NCBI RefSeq assembly: GCF_000298195.1
Contig: NZ_BAHC01000102.1
Location: forward strand, 1 to 64,000
Reading direction: 5' to 3'
DNA length: 64,000 bases
Source: Gordonia rhizosphera NBRC 16068
GTDB taxonomy: Bacteria > Actinomycetota > Actinomycetes > Mycobacteriales > Mycobacteriaceae
Below, one piece after another: positions 9,595 through 18,857 of the stretch. Within the stretch, counting starts at the first letter, position 1; each line of letters opens with the position of its first letter. The notes beneath the pieces are model-generated. The model was not told the origin of the DNA. It searched no databases and saw only the letters and a program-made list of their open reading frames with translations. A program made the position numbers and the translations under genes.

Positions 9595-10284
9595 ATGGCG
9601 TCCCGAACCACACGAGCCGAGAACCGCGCGGCGATGGAAGCCGAGATCCGACGACTCGGGCGCGAACACCTGCGCACCCACGGTGCGGCCGGTCTGTCGC
9701 TGCGTGCCATCGCCAGGGATCTGGGCGTGGTCTCCTCCGCGGTGTATCGCTATGTGCCGAGCCGCGACGAGTTGCTCACGCTTCTTCTGGTGGAGGCGTA
9801 TTCGGACCTCGCCGACGCCGTCGAGGCCGCACTGGCCGCCGGGCCCGACCGTCCGCGGCAGCGCCTCGTCGCGGCGACCCGGGCACTGCGCCGATGGGCC
9901 GTCGACGACCCGTCACGGTGGGCGCTGCTCTACGGCAGCCCGGTACCCGGCTATGCCGCGCCACCCGATGTGACCATCGAGCCCGGGACGCGGGTCGTCG
10001 CGATGCTCATCGCCGAACTGGGCCGAGCCCACCGTGCCGGCCTCGTCGACACGTCGACGGTGCCGACGCCCGCGAGCCTGACCGACGGTTTCGCGGCGAT
10101 CCGCGCGGCGTTCGACTCCGATCTCCCCGATGCCGTCCTGATCCTCGCGACCACCCTGTGGGCCACGGTCATCGGGGCGATCAGCCTCGAGGTGTTCGGG
10201 CAGTACGGCCCCGACACGTTCGCCGACCCCGCGGCGTTGTTCGACGCCCAGGTCGATCGGGCCCTACAAGCGGTCGCAGACTGA
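9595..10284 (+). CDS. TetR-family transcriptional regulator
   Basis: A 229-residue repressor-type protein. The N-terminal helix-turn-helix lies at about residues 20-65 (AAGLSLRAIARDLGVVSSAVYRYV, given here only as a motif region), followed by a TetR_C_13-like ligand domain ending in FADPAALFDAQVDRAL. The ATG at 9595 is preceded by GGAAGG at good spacing and is preferred over an upstream in-frame GTG-type start that would add 20 residues inside the operator. It is divergent from the deazaflavin oxidoreductase and convergent with the sigma factor gene. The ligand is unknown. Confidence 0.88.
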   Translation: MASRTTRAENRAAMEAEIRRLGREHLRTHGAAGLSLRAIARDLGVVSSAVYRYVPSRDELLTLLLVEAYSDLADAVEAALAAGPDRPRQRLVAATRALRRWAVDDPSRWALLYGSPVPGYAAPPDVTIEPGTRVVAMLIAELGRAHRAGLVDTSTVPTPASLTDGFAAIRAAFDSDLPDAVLILATTLWATVIGAISLEVFGQYGPDTFADPAALFDAQVDRALQAVAD

Positions 10285-10297
10285 GCGAGGCCAGAGG

Positions 10298-11197
10298 CTA
10301 CCGCGAGATGGGCCGCTCCACGCCGACCCCGGTCAGCTTGTCCGGGTTGCGCATCGCGTAGATGTGCTCGATGGCGCCGTCGACGATGTCGAGGATGAAC
10401 ACACCCTGCAACTGGCCGTCGAAAAAGACCGTCATCCCCGGCAGGCTGTTGAAGATCGCCGGCTCGACCCGGAGGTCCCCGGTCCGGGCACCGATCCGTG
10501 CGAACCCCGACAGCAGCCGCGCGACGGGGACCGCACCGTGGATCGGCTTGCGGACCGCGGTGGCCTTCCCGTCGCTGTCGGCGGTGAACACCACATCCGG
10601 CGAGAGCAACGCCATCAGCGGCTCGATCTCCCCGGACTCCGCGGCGGTGAGGAAGGCGGCGGTGATCTCGGCGGTGCGTGCCGCGTCGACGGGCTCGAAC
10701 CGATGCCGGCGCGCCTGCACATGGGCTCGCGCACGATGCGCGGTCTGACGCACCGCCGCCGGGGACTTCCCGACGATCTCGGCGATCTCGTCGTGGGTGA
10801 ACCCGAACACCTCCCGCAGCACGAAGACGGCCCGTTCGTCGGGGGTGAGGCTCTCGAGGACCACGAGCATCGCCGTGGAGACCGACTCGGCGAGGACGAC
10901 GTCGTCGGAGGCGTCGTGCTCGTCGAGCAGGATCGGTTCGGGCAGCCACGGACCGACGTAGGTTTCCCGTCGTCGTGAAGAGGCGCGCAACGCGTTGAGC
11001 GCCTGCCTGGTGACCACCTTGGCGAGATAGGACTTGGTGTCGGCGACGGTGCCGAGGTCCACCTCGGCCCACCGGAGATAGCTGTCCTGCAGCACGTCGT
11101 CGGCGTCGGTCGCCGAGCCCAGGATCTCGTAGGCGACGGTGAACAGCAGCGGCCGCAGTTCGCTGAACCGGGCCGCGTGCTCGTCGCCGCCCGTCAT
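10298..11197 (-). CDS. sigJ: ECF41-type sigma factor (SigJ-like) with SnoaL-like C-terminal domain
   Basis: Alternative RNA polymerase sigma factor of 299 residues. Region 2 occupies about residues 12-75 and region 4 about residues 115-165. They are joined by a linker with the ECF41 hallmark WLPEP (84-88). The C-terminal extension is a SnoaL-like domain with a DGKA segment and the hallmark NPDKL (284-288). In this group the extension regulates the sigma factor in place of a separate anti-sigma factor (established for ECF41). The start ATG at 11197 overlaps the stop of the upstream FAD oxidoreductase by one base (TGATG), so the two are cotranslated. The upstream promoter fits the ECF41 consensus. 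Confidence 0.92.
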   Translation of the reverse strand: MTGGDEHAARFSELRPLLFTVAYEILGSATDADDVLQDSYLRWAEVDLGTVADTKSYLAKVVTRQALNALRASSRRRETYVGPWLPEPILLDEHDASDDVVLAESVSTAMLVVLESLTPDERAVFVLREVFGFTHDEIAEIVGKSPAAVRQTAHRARAHVQARRHRFEPVDAARTAEITAAFLTAAESGEIEPLMALLSPDVVFTADSDGKATAVRKPIHGAVPVARLLSGFARIGARTGDLRVEPAIFNSLPGMTVFFDGQLQGVFILDIVDGAIEHIYAMRNPDKLTGVGVERPISR

Positions 11198-12399
11198 CAC
11201 ACTGCCCCGATCGGGGATTCGATCGGCGGTTCGGCGGCCATCGGACGGGGCCGCACGGGGAAGGTCGGCACCGCGCCGGGCCGCCGCGCCTCCAGATTCA
11301 GTCCCCAGATCACGTTGCGGCAGATGAACTCTTTGATACCCGCGGCCACGCGTCCGGTGACGACGGTATGGCGCGGTGTGTCGTCGAGTCTGGTCAGCTG
11401 CACCGTCGCGCCCCCGCGGCCGAGCGAGGTGCACTGTCCGACGAAGGCCACCCGGACCGGCTTCGGTTCGGTACCCGCCAGCCGGGCGAGGACGGTATCG
11501 GCGGCCTGCGGGCCGAGCTGGTTGGCGGCCTGGCAGCTCATCCGGAACGGCACACCCGACGGCGCGACCGCATCGCCCGCGCCGACGATGCGCGGATCGT
11601 CGACGCTGGTCAGCGTTTCGTCGGTGATCAGCCGGCCCGCCGGGTCGGTGGTGAGCCCGCTGGTCGCGGCGAGGTCGGGCACGCCGAACCCGGCGGCGAC
11701 GATCGTCGTCGCGCTGGGCAGGATCTCGCGCACACCATCGCCCACCACCGTGACGGTACCGTCGCCGACCGCCTCGACGCGTCGGTCGGTGAGGATCTCG
11801 ACGCCGAGCTTGCGCAACCGCCGCTGCGCCACGTCGCGGGCACGGGACCCGAACGACGGGGCCAGCACGCCGCCGCAGACGAGCCGCACCGTGTGTCCGG
11901 ATTCGGCGAGCTCGGCGGCCATCTCGATGCCGGTGAGCCCGCCGCCGACAACGGTGGTCTGATCCGATTGATCCGATTCCCCGACGGCGGCGAGGTGGTC
12001 GCGGAGTCGTTGCGCCCCTTCCCATTCGCCGAGGACGAAGCCGTGTTCGGCGACACCGGCGATGGTGTGTGCCGGGGTGGCGGTGCTGCCCACGGCGTAG
12101 ACGAGATGGTCATAGTCGAGCGTGTCCCCCGAGGCCAGTTCCACCCGGCCGGCGGGCGCATCGATGCGGGTTGCGGTGTCGACGACGAGGCGGACCCGGT
12201 CGGCGAGTACCTCGGTGTAGTCGTGTTCGGCGGTTCCGGTCCCGGCGATCCATTGGTGCAGCCGAATCCGGTGTACGAACTGCGGACGCGGGTTGACCAG
12301 CACCACGTCGGCGTCTGCCTGGCTGAGCCGATTCGCGGCCATCGTCCCGGCGTAGCCGCCTCCGACGATGACGATCCGCGGCCGAGGTGTGGTGTTCAT
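11197..12399 (-). CDS. FAD-dependent pyridine nucleotide oxidoreductase (NDH-2-like)
   Basis: A 400-residue flavoprotein with an FAD-binding Rossmann motif IVGGGYAG (residues 11-18), a second dinucleotide motif VVGGGLTGIE in the middle and the FAD ribityl-binding GAGDAV segment late in the chain. It belongs to the type II NADH dehydrogenase/AIF-like group; the substrate is not deducible. It is the first gene of an operon with the ECF41 sigma factor, and ECF41 genes are commonly linked to oxidoreductase, decarboxylase or epimerase targets. GAGGAG precedes the ATG at 12399. An ECF41-type promoter lies 32 bases further up. Confidence 0.88.
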   Translation of the reverse strand: MNTTPRPRIVIVGGGYAGTMAANRLSQADADVVLVNPRPQFVHRIRLHQWIAGTGTAEHDYTEVLADRVRLVVDTATRIDAPAGRVELASGDTLDYDHLVYAVGSTATPAHTIAGVAEHGFVLGEWEGAQRLRDHLAAVGESDQSDQTTVVGGGLTGIEMAAELAESGHTVRLVCGGVLAPSFGSRARDVAQRRLRKLGVEILTDRRVEAVGDGTVTVVGDGVREILPSATTIVAAGFGVPDLAATSGLTTDPAGRLITDETLTSVDDPRIVGAGDAVAPSGVPFRMSCQAANQLGPQAADTVLARLAGTEPKPVRVAFVGQCTSLGRGGATVQLTRLDDTPRHTVVTGRVAAGIKEFICRNVIWGLNLEARRPGAVPTFPVRPRPMAAEPPIESPIGAV

Positions 12400-12430
12400 G
12401 GTTGCTCCTCTCGAGGGTGGACAACCTCAA

Positions 12431-12457
12431 GACACCAAGCGCCTCCCGAGTGTGACA
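12431..12457 (-). promoter_or_regulatory. ECF41-type promoter of the FAD oxidoreductase-sigJ operon
   Basis: Read on the minus strand, TGTCACA (12457-12451) is followed after exactly 16 bases by TGTC (12434-12431). The published ECF41 consensus is TGTCACA-N16-CGTC, so 10 of 11 positions match. The -10 element lies about 32 bases before the oxidoreductase start, leaving room for its ribosome site. This implies that the sigma factor drives its own operon. Confidence 0.8.
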
Positions 12458-12500
12458 GCCTGCCACTCGACCAGCAGGCAACCAGCGGGCAACCCAGAGA

Positions 12501-15500
12501 TCAGCGCGCCGCCTTCGCGATGTCGGCGGACACACCGTCACCCAGCTCGATCGCGCCGGAGGACTCCGTGTCGACGTCGAAGCGGACTGCGAGCACCTCA
12601 CCCGCGATCATCTCGGCGTGCCGGCGGGCCCAGTCGAGCCGCTCGTCGGGCACCACGAACCGCACCTCGATCCGGTCGGAGACGTCGAGCCCGAGGTTGC
12701 GTCGCGCATCCTGGAGCTCACGCACCCGATCCTTCGCCCAGCCCTCGGCCTCGAGTTCCTCGGTGACGTTCGTGTCGAGCACGACGAGACCTCCGCCGCC
12801 CGGCAGTTCCGCGGTCGAGTCGGGTTCGACGGCCACCAACCGACGCGTGTACTCGCCCTCGCGCAGCTCGATCCCGTCGGCGATCACGACCTCGGCTCCG
12901 TCGGCCCCGGCCGCCACGGTCCAGTCCCCGGACTTCACCGCCTTGATCGCGCGCTGCACATCCTTGCCGAGCCGCGGACCCGCGGCGCGGGCGTTGACCG
13001 CGATCTCATAGCGGCCGTAGACGTCCGCGTCGGTCGCCAGGGTCACCGACTTCACGTTCATCTCGTCGACGATGAGGTCGGTGAACGGCTCGAGCCGCGC
13101 GGCATCCGGTGACGCGACCGTGAGTCCCGGCAGCGGCAGCCGCACACGCAGCTTGTTGGCCTTGCGTACGCTCGACGCGACCGAACACACCTGCTGCACC
13201 GCGTCCATCGCGGCCACGAGATCGGCGTCGGCCGGCAACTCGTCGACACGCGGCCAGTCGGTCAGATGCACCGACCGTTCCCCGGTCAGGCCACGCCAGA
13301 TCGCCTCGGTGGCGAGCGGCAGCAGCGGGGCCGCGAGACGACAGGCCACCTCGAGCACCGTGAACAAGGTGTCGAACGCGTCCGCGTCGGAGTCCTGTCC
13401 GGCCCAGAACCGGGCGCGGGACCGACGCACATACCAGTTGGTGAGCGACTCGACGAAGTCGCGGAACGCCTCGGCGGCGCCGGCGATGTCGTAGACGTCG
13501 AGCGCGTCGGTCATCGTCTCCCGGGTGACGGCCAGCTTCGCCAGGATGTAGCGGTCCAGCACGTGTTGCGAGTCGGTGCGCCAGGTCGCCGGGCCCTCGG
13601 CGTAGAGCTGCAGGAAGCTGTAGGCGTTCCACAGCGGCAGCAGCGCCTGCCGCACACCCTCGCGGATGCCGCGCTCGGTGACGACGAGGTTGCCACCCCG
13701 CAGCACCGGCGATGCCATCAGGAACCAGCGCATCGCGTCCGAGCCGTCGCGGTCGAAGACCTCGTTGACGTCGGGATAGTTGCGCTTGGACTTCGACATC
13801 TTCTGCCCGTCGTCACCGAGCACGATCCCGTGCGCGACGACACTCTTGAAGGCCGGACGGTCGAACAGCGCGGTCGCCAGCACGTGCAGGTTGTAGAACC
13901 AGCCGCGGGTCTGACCGTTGTACTCGACGATGAAATCGCCCGGGTTGTGCGGGAGTTCACCCGTCTCGGAATCGCCGTCGAACCAGTCCGCGTTCTCGAA
14001 CGGGTAGTGCACCTGGGCAAACGGCATCGACCCCGACTCGAACCAACAGTCGAACACCTCCGGCACGCGACGCATCGTCGAGCGGCCGGTCGGGTCGTCG
14101 GGATTGGGGCGGGTGAGATCGTCGATGTAGGGCCGGTGCAGATTCTCCGGCCGCATACCGAAATCGCGTTCGAGATCGTCGAGCGAACCGTAGACGTCGG
14201 TGCGCGGGTACTCGGGATCGTCGGAGACCCACACCGGGATCGGCGCGCCCCAGTACCGATTACGGCTGATGTTCCAGTCGCGGGCACCCTCGAGCCACTT
14301 GCCGAACTGCCCGTCACGGATGTGCTCGGGCGACCAGGTGATCTGCTTGTTGAGCTCGAGCATCCGATCCTTGATCGGGGTGACCGCGACGAACCACGAC
14401 GGAACGGCCATGTAGATCAACGGCTTTCCGGACCGCCACGAGTGCGGATAGGAGTGCTCGATGGTGTCGTGACGCAGGATCTTGCCGATGGCCTTGAGGT
14501 CTTTGATGATCGCCGGGTTCGCGTCGAAGACCATCTGGCCCTCGTACGGCGGCACCTGTGCGGTGAACCGGCCACCCGGGTCCAGCGGCTGCACGACCTC
14601 GATGCCGTTGGCCGTCGCGAGGTCCATGTCCTCCTCACCGAAGGCCGGTGCGAGGTGGACGATGCCGGTGCCGCTGTCGGTGGTCACATAGTCGCCGAGC
14701 AGGATCCGGTGGGCATTCGGGTGTCCGACGAAGAAGCCGAACGGCGGGACGTAGGACAGGCCCTCCAGATCCGCGCCGCCGTAGCTGCCGAGCACTTCCG
14801 GCTCGGTGATCTCCTTCGCGTAACCGCCCAACAGTGCCTTCGCCAGCAGGTACTCCTGCTCGTCGTTGCCACGCACGTGCACGTATTCGACGTCCGGGTT
14901 GACCGCGATGGCGAGGTTGGACGGCAGCGTCCAGGGCGTGGTGGTCCAGATCAGTGCGTTCACACCGTCGAGTTCGGGATGGCGGTCCCCGCCGACGAGC
15001 GGGATACGTACCGTGACCGCGGGGTCCTGCCGCACGCGGTAGGCGTCGTCGAGCTTGGACTCCTGGTTGGACAGCGGCGTCTGCTCGTACCAGCTGTAGG
15101 GCAGCACCCGGTAACCCTGATAGATCAGGCCCTTGTCGTGCAGGCGTTTGAACGCCCACATGACCGACTCCATGAAGTCGAGGTCGAGCGTCTTGTAGTC
15201 GTTGTCGAAGTCGACCCAGCGAGCCTGACGGGTGACGTAATCGCGCCATTCACCGGTGTAGCGCAGCACCGAGTCGCGGCAGAAGTCGTTGAACTTCTCC
15301 ACGCCCATCGTCTCGATCTCGGACTTGTCGGTGATCCCGAGCTGCCGTTCGGCCTCGAGTTCGGCGGGAAGACCATGTGTGTCCCAACCGAACCGGCGTT
15401 CGACGCGCTTGCCGCGCATGGTCTGGTAGCGCGGCACGAGGTCCTTCACGTACCCGGTGAGCAGGTGGCCGTAGTGCGGCAGACCGTTGGCGAACGGCGG

Positions 15501-15725
15501 GCCGTCGTAGAAGACGAACTCCTCGGCGTCGGCGCGATTGGCGATGGAGGCCGCGAACGTGTCGTCGGCGTCCCAATACTCGAGCACCCGTTCCTCGACG
15601 TGAGGGAACGACGGGGCACCGCGATCGCTGCTCGGGCTCATGTCCACGAGTGGGTACACCCGGCCCGTCGCCGGGACGTCGGCCGCCTGCTCGGCGGTGT
15701 CGCTGTTGTCGACCGTGTCGGTCAT
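12501..15725 (-). CDS. ileS: Isoleucyl-tRNA synthetase
   Basis: Charges tRNA-Ile with isoleucine. The 1074-residue class I synthetase has the HIGH-type motif HYGH at residues 84-87 and KMSKS at 642-646 (followed by KRNYP), the editing domain between them and an anticodon-binding C-terminal region. The [10 protein letters not shown] context and overall length resemble the eukaryote-like type 2 IleRS group that many actinobacteria carry. The ATG at 15725 is preceded by GAGGAG. An in-frame start further up lies within the T-box leader and is rejected. The upstream leader contains an isoleucine T-box. Confidence 0.97.
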   Translation of the reverse strand: MTDTVDNSDTAEQAADVPATGRVYPLVDMSPSSDRGAPSFPHVEERVLEYWDADDTFAASIANRADAEEFVFYDGPPFANGLPHYGHLLTGYVKDLVPRYQTMRGKRVERRFGWDTHGLPAELEAERQLGITDKSEIETMGVEKFNDFCRDSVLRYTGEWRDYVTRQARWVDFDNDYKTLDLDFMESVMWAFKRLHDKGLIYQGYRVLPYSWYEQTPLSNQESKLDDAYRVRQDPAVTVRIPLVGGDRHPELDGVNALIWTTTPWTLPSNLAIAVNPDVEYVHVRGNDEQEYLLAKALLGGYAKEITEPEVLGSYGGADLEGLSYVPPFGFFVGHPNAHRILLGDYVTTDSGTGIVHLAPAFGEEDMDLATANGIEVVQPLDPGGRFTAQVPPYEGQMVFDANPAIIKDLKAIGKILRHDTIEHSYPHSWRSGKPLIYMAVPSWFVAVTPIKDRMLELNKQITWSPEHIRDGQFGKWLEGARDWNISRNRYWGAPIPVWVSDDPEYPRTDVYGSLDDLERDFGMRPENLHRPYIDDLTRPNPDDPTGRSTMRRVPEVFDCWFESGSMPFAQVHYPFENADWFDGDSETGELPHNPGDFIVEYNGQTRGWFYNLHVLATALFDRPAFKSVVAHGIVLGDDGQKMSKSKRNYPDVNEVFDRDGSDAMRWFLMASPVLRGGNLVVTERGIREGVRQALLPLWNAYSFLQLYAEGPATWRTDSQHVLDRYILAKLAVTRETMTDALDVYDIAGAAEAFRDFVESLTNWYVRRSRARFWAGQDSDADAFDTLFTVLEVACRLAAPLLPLATEAIWRGLTGERSVHLTDWPRVDELPADADLVAAMDAVQQVCSVASSVRKANKLRVRLPLPGLTVASPDAARLEPFTDLIVDEMNVKSVTLATDADVYGRYEIAVNARAAGPRLGKDVQRAIKAVKSGDWTVAAGADGAEVVIADGIELREGEYTRRLVAVEPDSTAELPGGGGLVVLDTNVTEELEAEGWAKDRVRELQDARRNLGLDVSDRIEVRFVVPDERLDWARRHAEMIAGEVLAVRFDVDTESSGAIELGDGVSADIAKAAR

Positions 15726-15975
15726 GGGTCGGTCTCCTCGTGCCTGGCATGGGTCATCTGCTCTGGCACGGGGACGCACACCGTGCGGTCATCTTTGCGA
15801 CCACTCGATCCGCGCGGTACCACCCCGCTTGCGTCGGTCATCCGACGCCACTCGCCGGCTCACGGAAACCGTGCGCCCACGGCTGTCACGGGCCGCACCC
15901 GCTCGGGTCTAGTGAGGGCCTGTGCCGGCCCTGTTCTTCCGAGTGCTCCCCGGTGATGGCCGGATCAACGCAGCA
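15726..15975 (-). promoter_or_regulatory. T-box riboswitch leader of ileS
   Basis: On the minus strand the leader contains the conserved T-box GGGTGGTACCGCG (15825-15813). About 130 bases upstream is a short stem I with an ATC (isoleucine) specifier at 15957-15955, followed by the GGGGAGC and CGGAAGAAC segments typical of the ultra-short stem I of actinobacterial ileS T-boxes. Uncharged tRNA-Ile would bind here and free the ileS ribosome site; in this group control is known to be translational. Confidence 0.88.
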
Positions 15976-15978
15976 TCG

Positions 15979-15984
15979 ATTCTA
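15979..15984 (-). promoter_or_regulatory. Probable -10 box of the ileS T-box transcript
   Basis: TAGAAT on the minus strand lies immediately upstream of the T-box stem I and would start transcription near 15972, giving a leader of about 247 bases. No clear -35 box was found at standard spacing. Confidence 0.5.
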
Positions 15985-16032
15985 GCCGTGCACCCCGGCC
16001 GCATTCCAATTCGCCTCCGAAGCGAGTGCGCG

Positions 16033-16542
16033 TCAGGTGCCCTCGCCGGGTTCGTCCGGAGCCCGATGGGAGTGCGCCGTGTGCCCCGACGACGGTGCAC
16101 GGAAACCGGTGGTGTCACCGGAGGTCTCGTGCCTGCCGGGCGCGGGCGCCGCTTCATCGACACCGCCGACCGATCGCAGGTAGTCACTGAGGTCGCCGTC
16201 GGGAACCGGCGGTGCGGTCGGTTCACCGGGTGCGGGGGCCGCGGCCTCGTCGGGCGCCGCCTCGCCGGGATGCGCGGCGCTGCTGTCCGACTCGCCCGGA
16301 GTGGGCGCGGGCTGCCGCTCGACGCGCTCGGAATTCCCGGACGCCTTCTCGGTCGTGAGGAAATCACTGAGCGGGCGTTCCGCGCCGCGCCGCGACGACC
16401 CCAGGACGTCGGCGAGGAGGAAACCCACGCCAACGAGGCTCACCACGATGCAGGCGATGGCCAGCCACAGGGTTCCCGTGACGAGGCCGAGCACCAACAA
16501 CACAAACCCGACGAGCGTCGCCGCCAGGGCCAGCGTCAGCAC
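16033..16542 (-). CDS. Small membrane protein with Pro/Ala-rich cytoplasmic or external tail
   Basis: A 169-residue protein. Residues 1-48 form two hydrophobic segments, then an RRGAERPLSDFL segment, and the remainder is a low-complexity Pro/Ala/Glu/Gly tail with a second L-S-D-Y/F-L motif (GDLSDYLRSV). The repeated LSD(F/Y)L short motif may be a binding patch. No known domain recognised. The GTG at 16542 has AGGGGAAG before it. It lies 32 bases downstream of wag31 on the same strand, so it may be the last gene of the wag31 transcript. Confidence 0.7.
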   Translation of the reverse strand: MLTLALAATLVGFVLLVLGLVTGTLWLAIACIVVSLVGVGFLLADVLGSSRRGAERPLSDFLTTEKASGNSERVERQPAPTPGESDSSAAHPGEAAPDEAAAPAPGEPTAPPVPDGDLSDYLRSVGGVDEAAPAPGRHETSGDTTGFRAPSSGHTAHSHRAPDEPGEGT

Positions 16543-16574
16543 GAGTCTTCCCCTCTAGTTCGAGAGTCCCCGAC

Positions 16575-17384
16575 CTAGCTCGGCGAGTAGCTGGTGTATC
16601 CGCCGTTACCGGGATCCGATGAGAACGAGTCGGCGCGGCCACCTTCGACCGGTGCCGCACTACCGCGCTGCTGCAGTTCTTCGAGCTGCGATTCGAGGTA
16701 GGTCTTCAGGCGCGTCCGGTACTCACGCTCGAACGTCTTGAGCTGTTCGATGCGACCCTCGAGCACGGTGCGCTGCTGGTTGATCGTGCCCATGATCTCG
16801 CTGTGCTTGCGCTCGGCGTCGCTCTGCAGCGCGTCGGCGCGTTCCTGTGCCTGTCGGACCTGGGCCTCCGACCGGGTCTGCGAGTCGGCCAGGATGGCCT
16901 CCGAACGCTGCCGGGCGTCGGTGAGGAGCGCATCCGCCTTGGACTGGGCCTCCGACACCATCGCGTCGGCGCGCGACCGCGCGTCCGACACCAGCGTCTC
17001 CGCCTCCTGACGCGACGTCGAGGTGAGGCGGTCGGCGGTGTCCTGCGCGAGGGCGAGCACGCGGGCTGCCCGCACGCTGGCGTCGTCCTGGGCGAACTCG
17101 GGTGTCGCCGCAGGGGCCGGGGTCTCGACCGGGGCGGTCGCGAAGACCTGGGTGGCATCCTCGGCGCCGGGCTCGGCGCCGCCGCCCGACGACCGGGCCT
17201 CGGCCAGCTCTCCCTCGAGTTCCTCGACCCGTTGCTTGAGGTCGCCGTTCTCCTCGATGAGGCGGGCCAATTCGGCCTCGACGAAGTCGAGGAACTGGTC
17301 GACTTCATCCTCGTTATAGCCGCGTTTACCGATAGGCGGTTTGCTGAACGCGACGTTGTGCACATCAGCTGGTGTCAGCCGCAT
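16575..17384 (-). CDS. wag31: DivIVA/Wag31 polar growth protein
   Basis: Coiled-coil scaffold that marks cell poles and organises the elongation machinery in mycolata. The 269-residue protein starts [17 protein letters not shown], the membrane-targeting DivIVA N-terminus, followed by the [16 protein letters not shown] block. A variable acidic/Pro-rich linker (about residues 65-105) precedes a long coiled coil rich in QAER/ADA-type heptads (about 115-245). The ATG at 17384 is set by this conserved N-terminus. It is the last canonical gene of the dcw cluster and a known serine/threonine kinase substrate in mycobacteria. Confidence 0.96.
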   Translation of the reverse strand: MRLTPADVHNVAFSKPPIGKRGYNEDEVDQFLDFVEAELARLIEENGDLKQRVEELEGELAEARSSGGGAEPGAEDATQVFATAPVETPAPAATPEFAQDDASVRAARVLALAQDTADRLTSTSRQEAETLVSDARSRADAMVSEAQSKADALLTDARQRSEAILADSQTRSEAQVRQAQERADALQSDAERKHSEIMGTINQQRTVLEGRIEQLKTFEREYRTRLKTYLESQLEELQQRGSAAPVEGGRADSFSSDPGNGGYTSYSPS

Positions 17385-17498
17385 GTCGGTTCCCCTCGTT
17401 GTCGTTCGAGATCGTTGCTGGATCGAGATCAAGCTCTGTTCAGTTGGCAGCGCGCCCAGTCTGCCCCGAAATTGTTGCAGGCTGTCACTGTTTAATTC

Positions 17499-17527
17499 AT
17501 ACCAGTCCATTTGGTAACTGGCGTCAA
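17499..17527 (-). promoter_or_regulatory. Possible wag31 promoter
   Basis: TTGACG (17527-17522) and TGGTAT (17504-17499) are spaced by 17 bases on the minus strand, about 115 bases upstream of wag31. The 268-base gap before wag31 is markedly more AT-rich than its surroundings. Confidence 0.4.
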
Positions 17528-17652
17528 ATCCTGTCACACGAGAACCGCTCGTTGCGGGGCAATTGTCGTCCTGCCGCAATGCAACGGTCACTCAATGATG
17601 ACATCCCACCGTAGACCACCCGACGGGCATGGTCACAGACCCACCCCGCCCG

Positions 17653-17973
17653 TCAGCCGAGTCCGACGAGCGCGGCCGTGGAGCTGCGGCCCAGCGAACC
17701 GACGATCTGCATGCCGATCAGGACGACGATCATCACGATCATCAGCGAGAGGTCGAGTCGGACCGGCCCCAGCGGGATGGGCGGCAGGATGCGGCGCAGT
17801 GCCCGGATCGGCGGATCGGTCGCGGTGAACACGATCTCGATGATCACGACCGCGATACCGGTGGGACGCCACTCGCGGGCGAAGCTCCGGACCAGCTCGA
17901 CGACGAGCCGCGCGAGCAAGAGCAGCCAGTAGATGAACAACAGGTAATACAGAACCTGGAACAGAATCGTCAC
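17653..17973 (-). CDS. YggT-family membrane protein
   Basis: A 106-residue integral membrane protein with two hydrophobic blocks flanking the conserved ATDPPIRALRRILPP motif of the YggT family (about residues 51-65). Family members sit beside sepF in dcw clusters and are thought to help envelope or division functions, with no proven biochemical role. The GTG at 17973 is the likely start. A strong inverted repeat separates it from sepF upstream. Confidence 0.88.
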   Translation of the reverse strand: MTILFQVLYYLLFIYWLLLLARLVVELVRSFAREWRPTGIAVVIIEIVFTATDPPIRALRRILPPIPLGPVRLDLSLMIVMIVVLIGMQIVGSLGRSSTAALVGLG

Positions 17974-18010
17974 GCCTCAAGATTGCCTGAAATGTCGGAC
18001 GGGAGTGGCA

Positions 18011-18050
18011 GCGGCCCGGTCCGTGTCGTCTAAGACACGGACCGGGCCGC
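18011..18050 (-). terminator. Perfect 17-bp hairpin after sepF
   Basis: Arms GCGGCCCGGTCCGTGTC and its exact complement enclose the 6-base loop GTCTAA. It lies 25 bases after the sepF stop and before yggT. It has no T-run, as is common for actinobacterial intrinsic terminators. Confidence 0.75.
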
Positions 18051-18074
18051 GGTTGCAGGGGTTCGGGGCTCGGG

Positions 18075-18761
18075 TCAGCTGTGGTTGTAGAAGCCGGTTT
18101 CGGCGATCTTGCGACGGTCCTCCGGGGACACGTCCACGTCGGCCGGGGACAGCAGGAATACCTTGGTGGCGACCTTGTCGAACGAACCGCGCAGTGCGAA
18201 CGCCAGCCCGGCGGCGAAGTCCACGAGACGTTTGGCGTCGTCGTTGCTCATGTCGACGAGATCCATGATGACGGGGTTGCCGTCGCGGAATCGCTCACCG
18301 ATCGTGCGGGCCTCGCCGTAATCGGACGGGCGCAGAGTGGTGATCTTCTGCAGAGGACCGTCGGCGAAGACGCGCTCGAGCTCGCGCTGATCGGACGTCG
18401 GCCCGGACCGGACGACACCCGCGGTGCGGTGTCCGGCACGCTGCAGCGGTTCGAGACGGTGCGGTGCCCGCATGCGCTCGACCGGCTCCCCCGGGTGTCG
18501 CGCACCGGCATAGGCGTAGTCGGCCGGCACCTCGTAGCCGCCGTCATACCCGGTCGGCTCGAAGCCGCCGCCCGGGTATCCCGGCTGTTCGACGGGAGCG
18601 AAGCGCCGTTCGTCGTAGGCATAGGCGTTCTCGCCGTAGTAGTCGTCCCGGTAGGGCCGCGGAGCTCGCCCGGGGATGCCGGGCTCCTCGAGATAGTCGT
18701 CCTCGTACTCGCTCGGAGGCACCATGCCGAAATATGCCTTGAACTTCTGCATCGTGGTCAT
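18075..18761 (-). CDS. sepF: Cell division protein SepF
   Basis: FtsZ-binding membrane anchor that aligns Z-ring filaments. The 228-residue protein starts with an amphipathic membrane-binding helix (TMQKFKAYFGM), then has a long Tyr/Gly/Pro-rich linker, and ends in the SepF core domain (about residues 130-225) with ITTLRPSDY, VIMDLVDMSNDDAKRLVDF and FLLSPADVDVS. In actinobacteria lacking FtsA, SepF is the main membrane tether for FtsZ. It lies between yggS and yggT as in the standard dcw layout. Confidence 0.95.
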   Translation of the reverse strand: MTTMQKFKAYFGMVPPSEYEDDYLEEPGIPGRAPRPYRDDYYGENAYAYDERRFAPVEQPGYPGGGFEPTGYDGGYEVPADYAYAGARHPGEPVERMRAPHRLEPLQRAGHRTAGVVRSGPTSDQRELERVFADGPLQKITTLRPSDYGEARTIGERFRDGNPVIMDLVDMSNDDAKRLVDFAAGLAFALRGSFDKVATKVFLLSPADVDVSPEDRRKIAETGFYNHS

Positions 18762-18857
18762 AGCTGGCCTCTCTGTCGTCCAACGCTGCCGGGGAGCGGT
18801 GCGAGGTGGTGCAGTTGTAGATCCAAGTTCCGATTGGTTCTCGTGTGACCAATGTGA

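Noticed and set aside
10298-12025. Longer version of the sigma factor extending to 12025
   Set aside because: The extra sequence is an antiparallel-frame reading of the oxidoreductase gene; the TGATG overlap and sigma region 2 fix the start at 11197.
13266-15956. Plus-strand open frame of 896 codons
   Set aside because: Antisense to ileS and running through the T-box leader; composition typical of a shadow frame.
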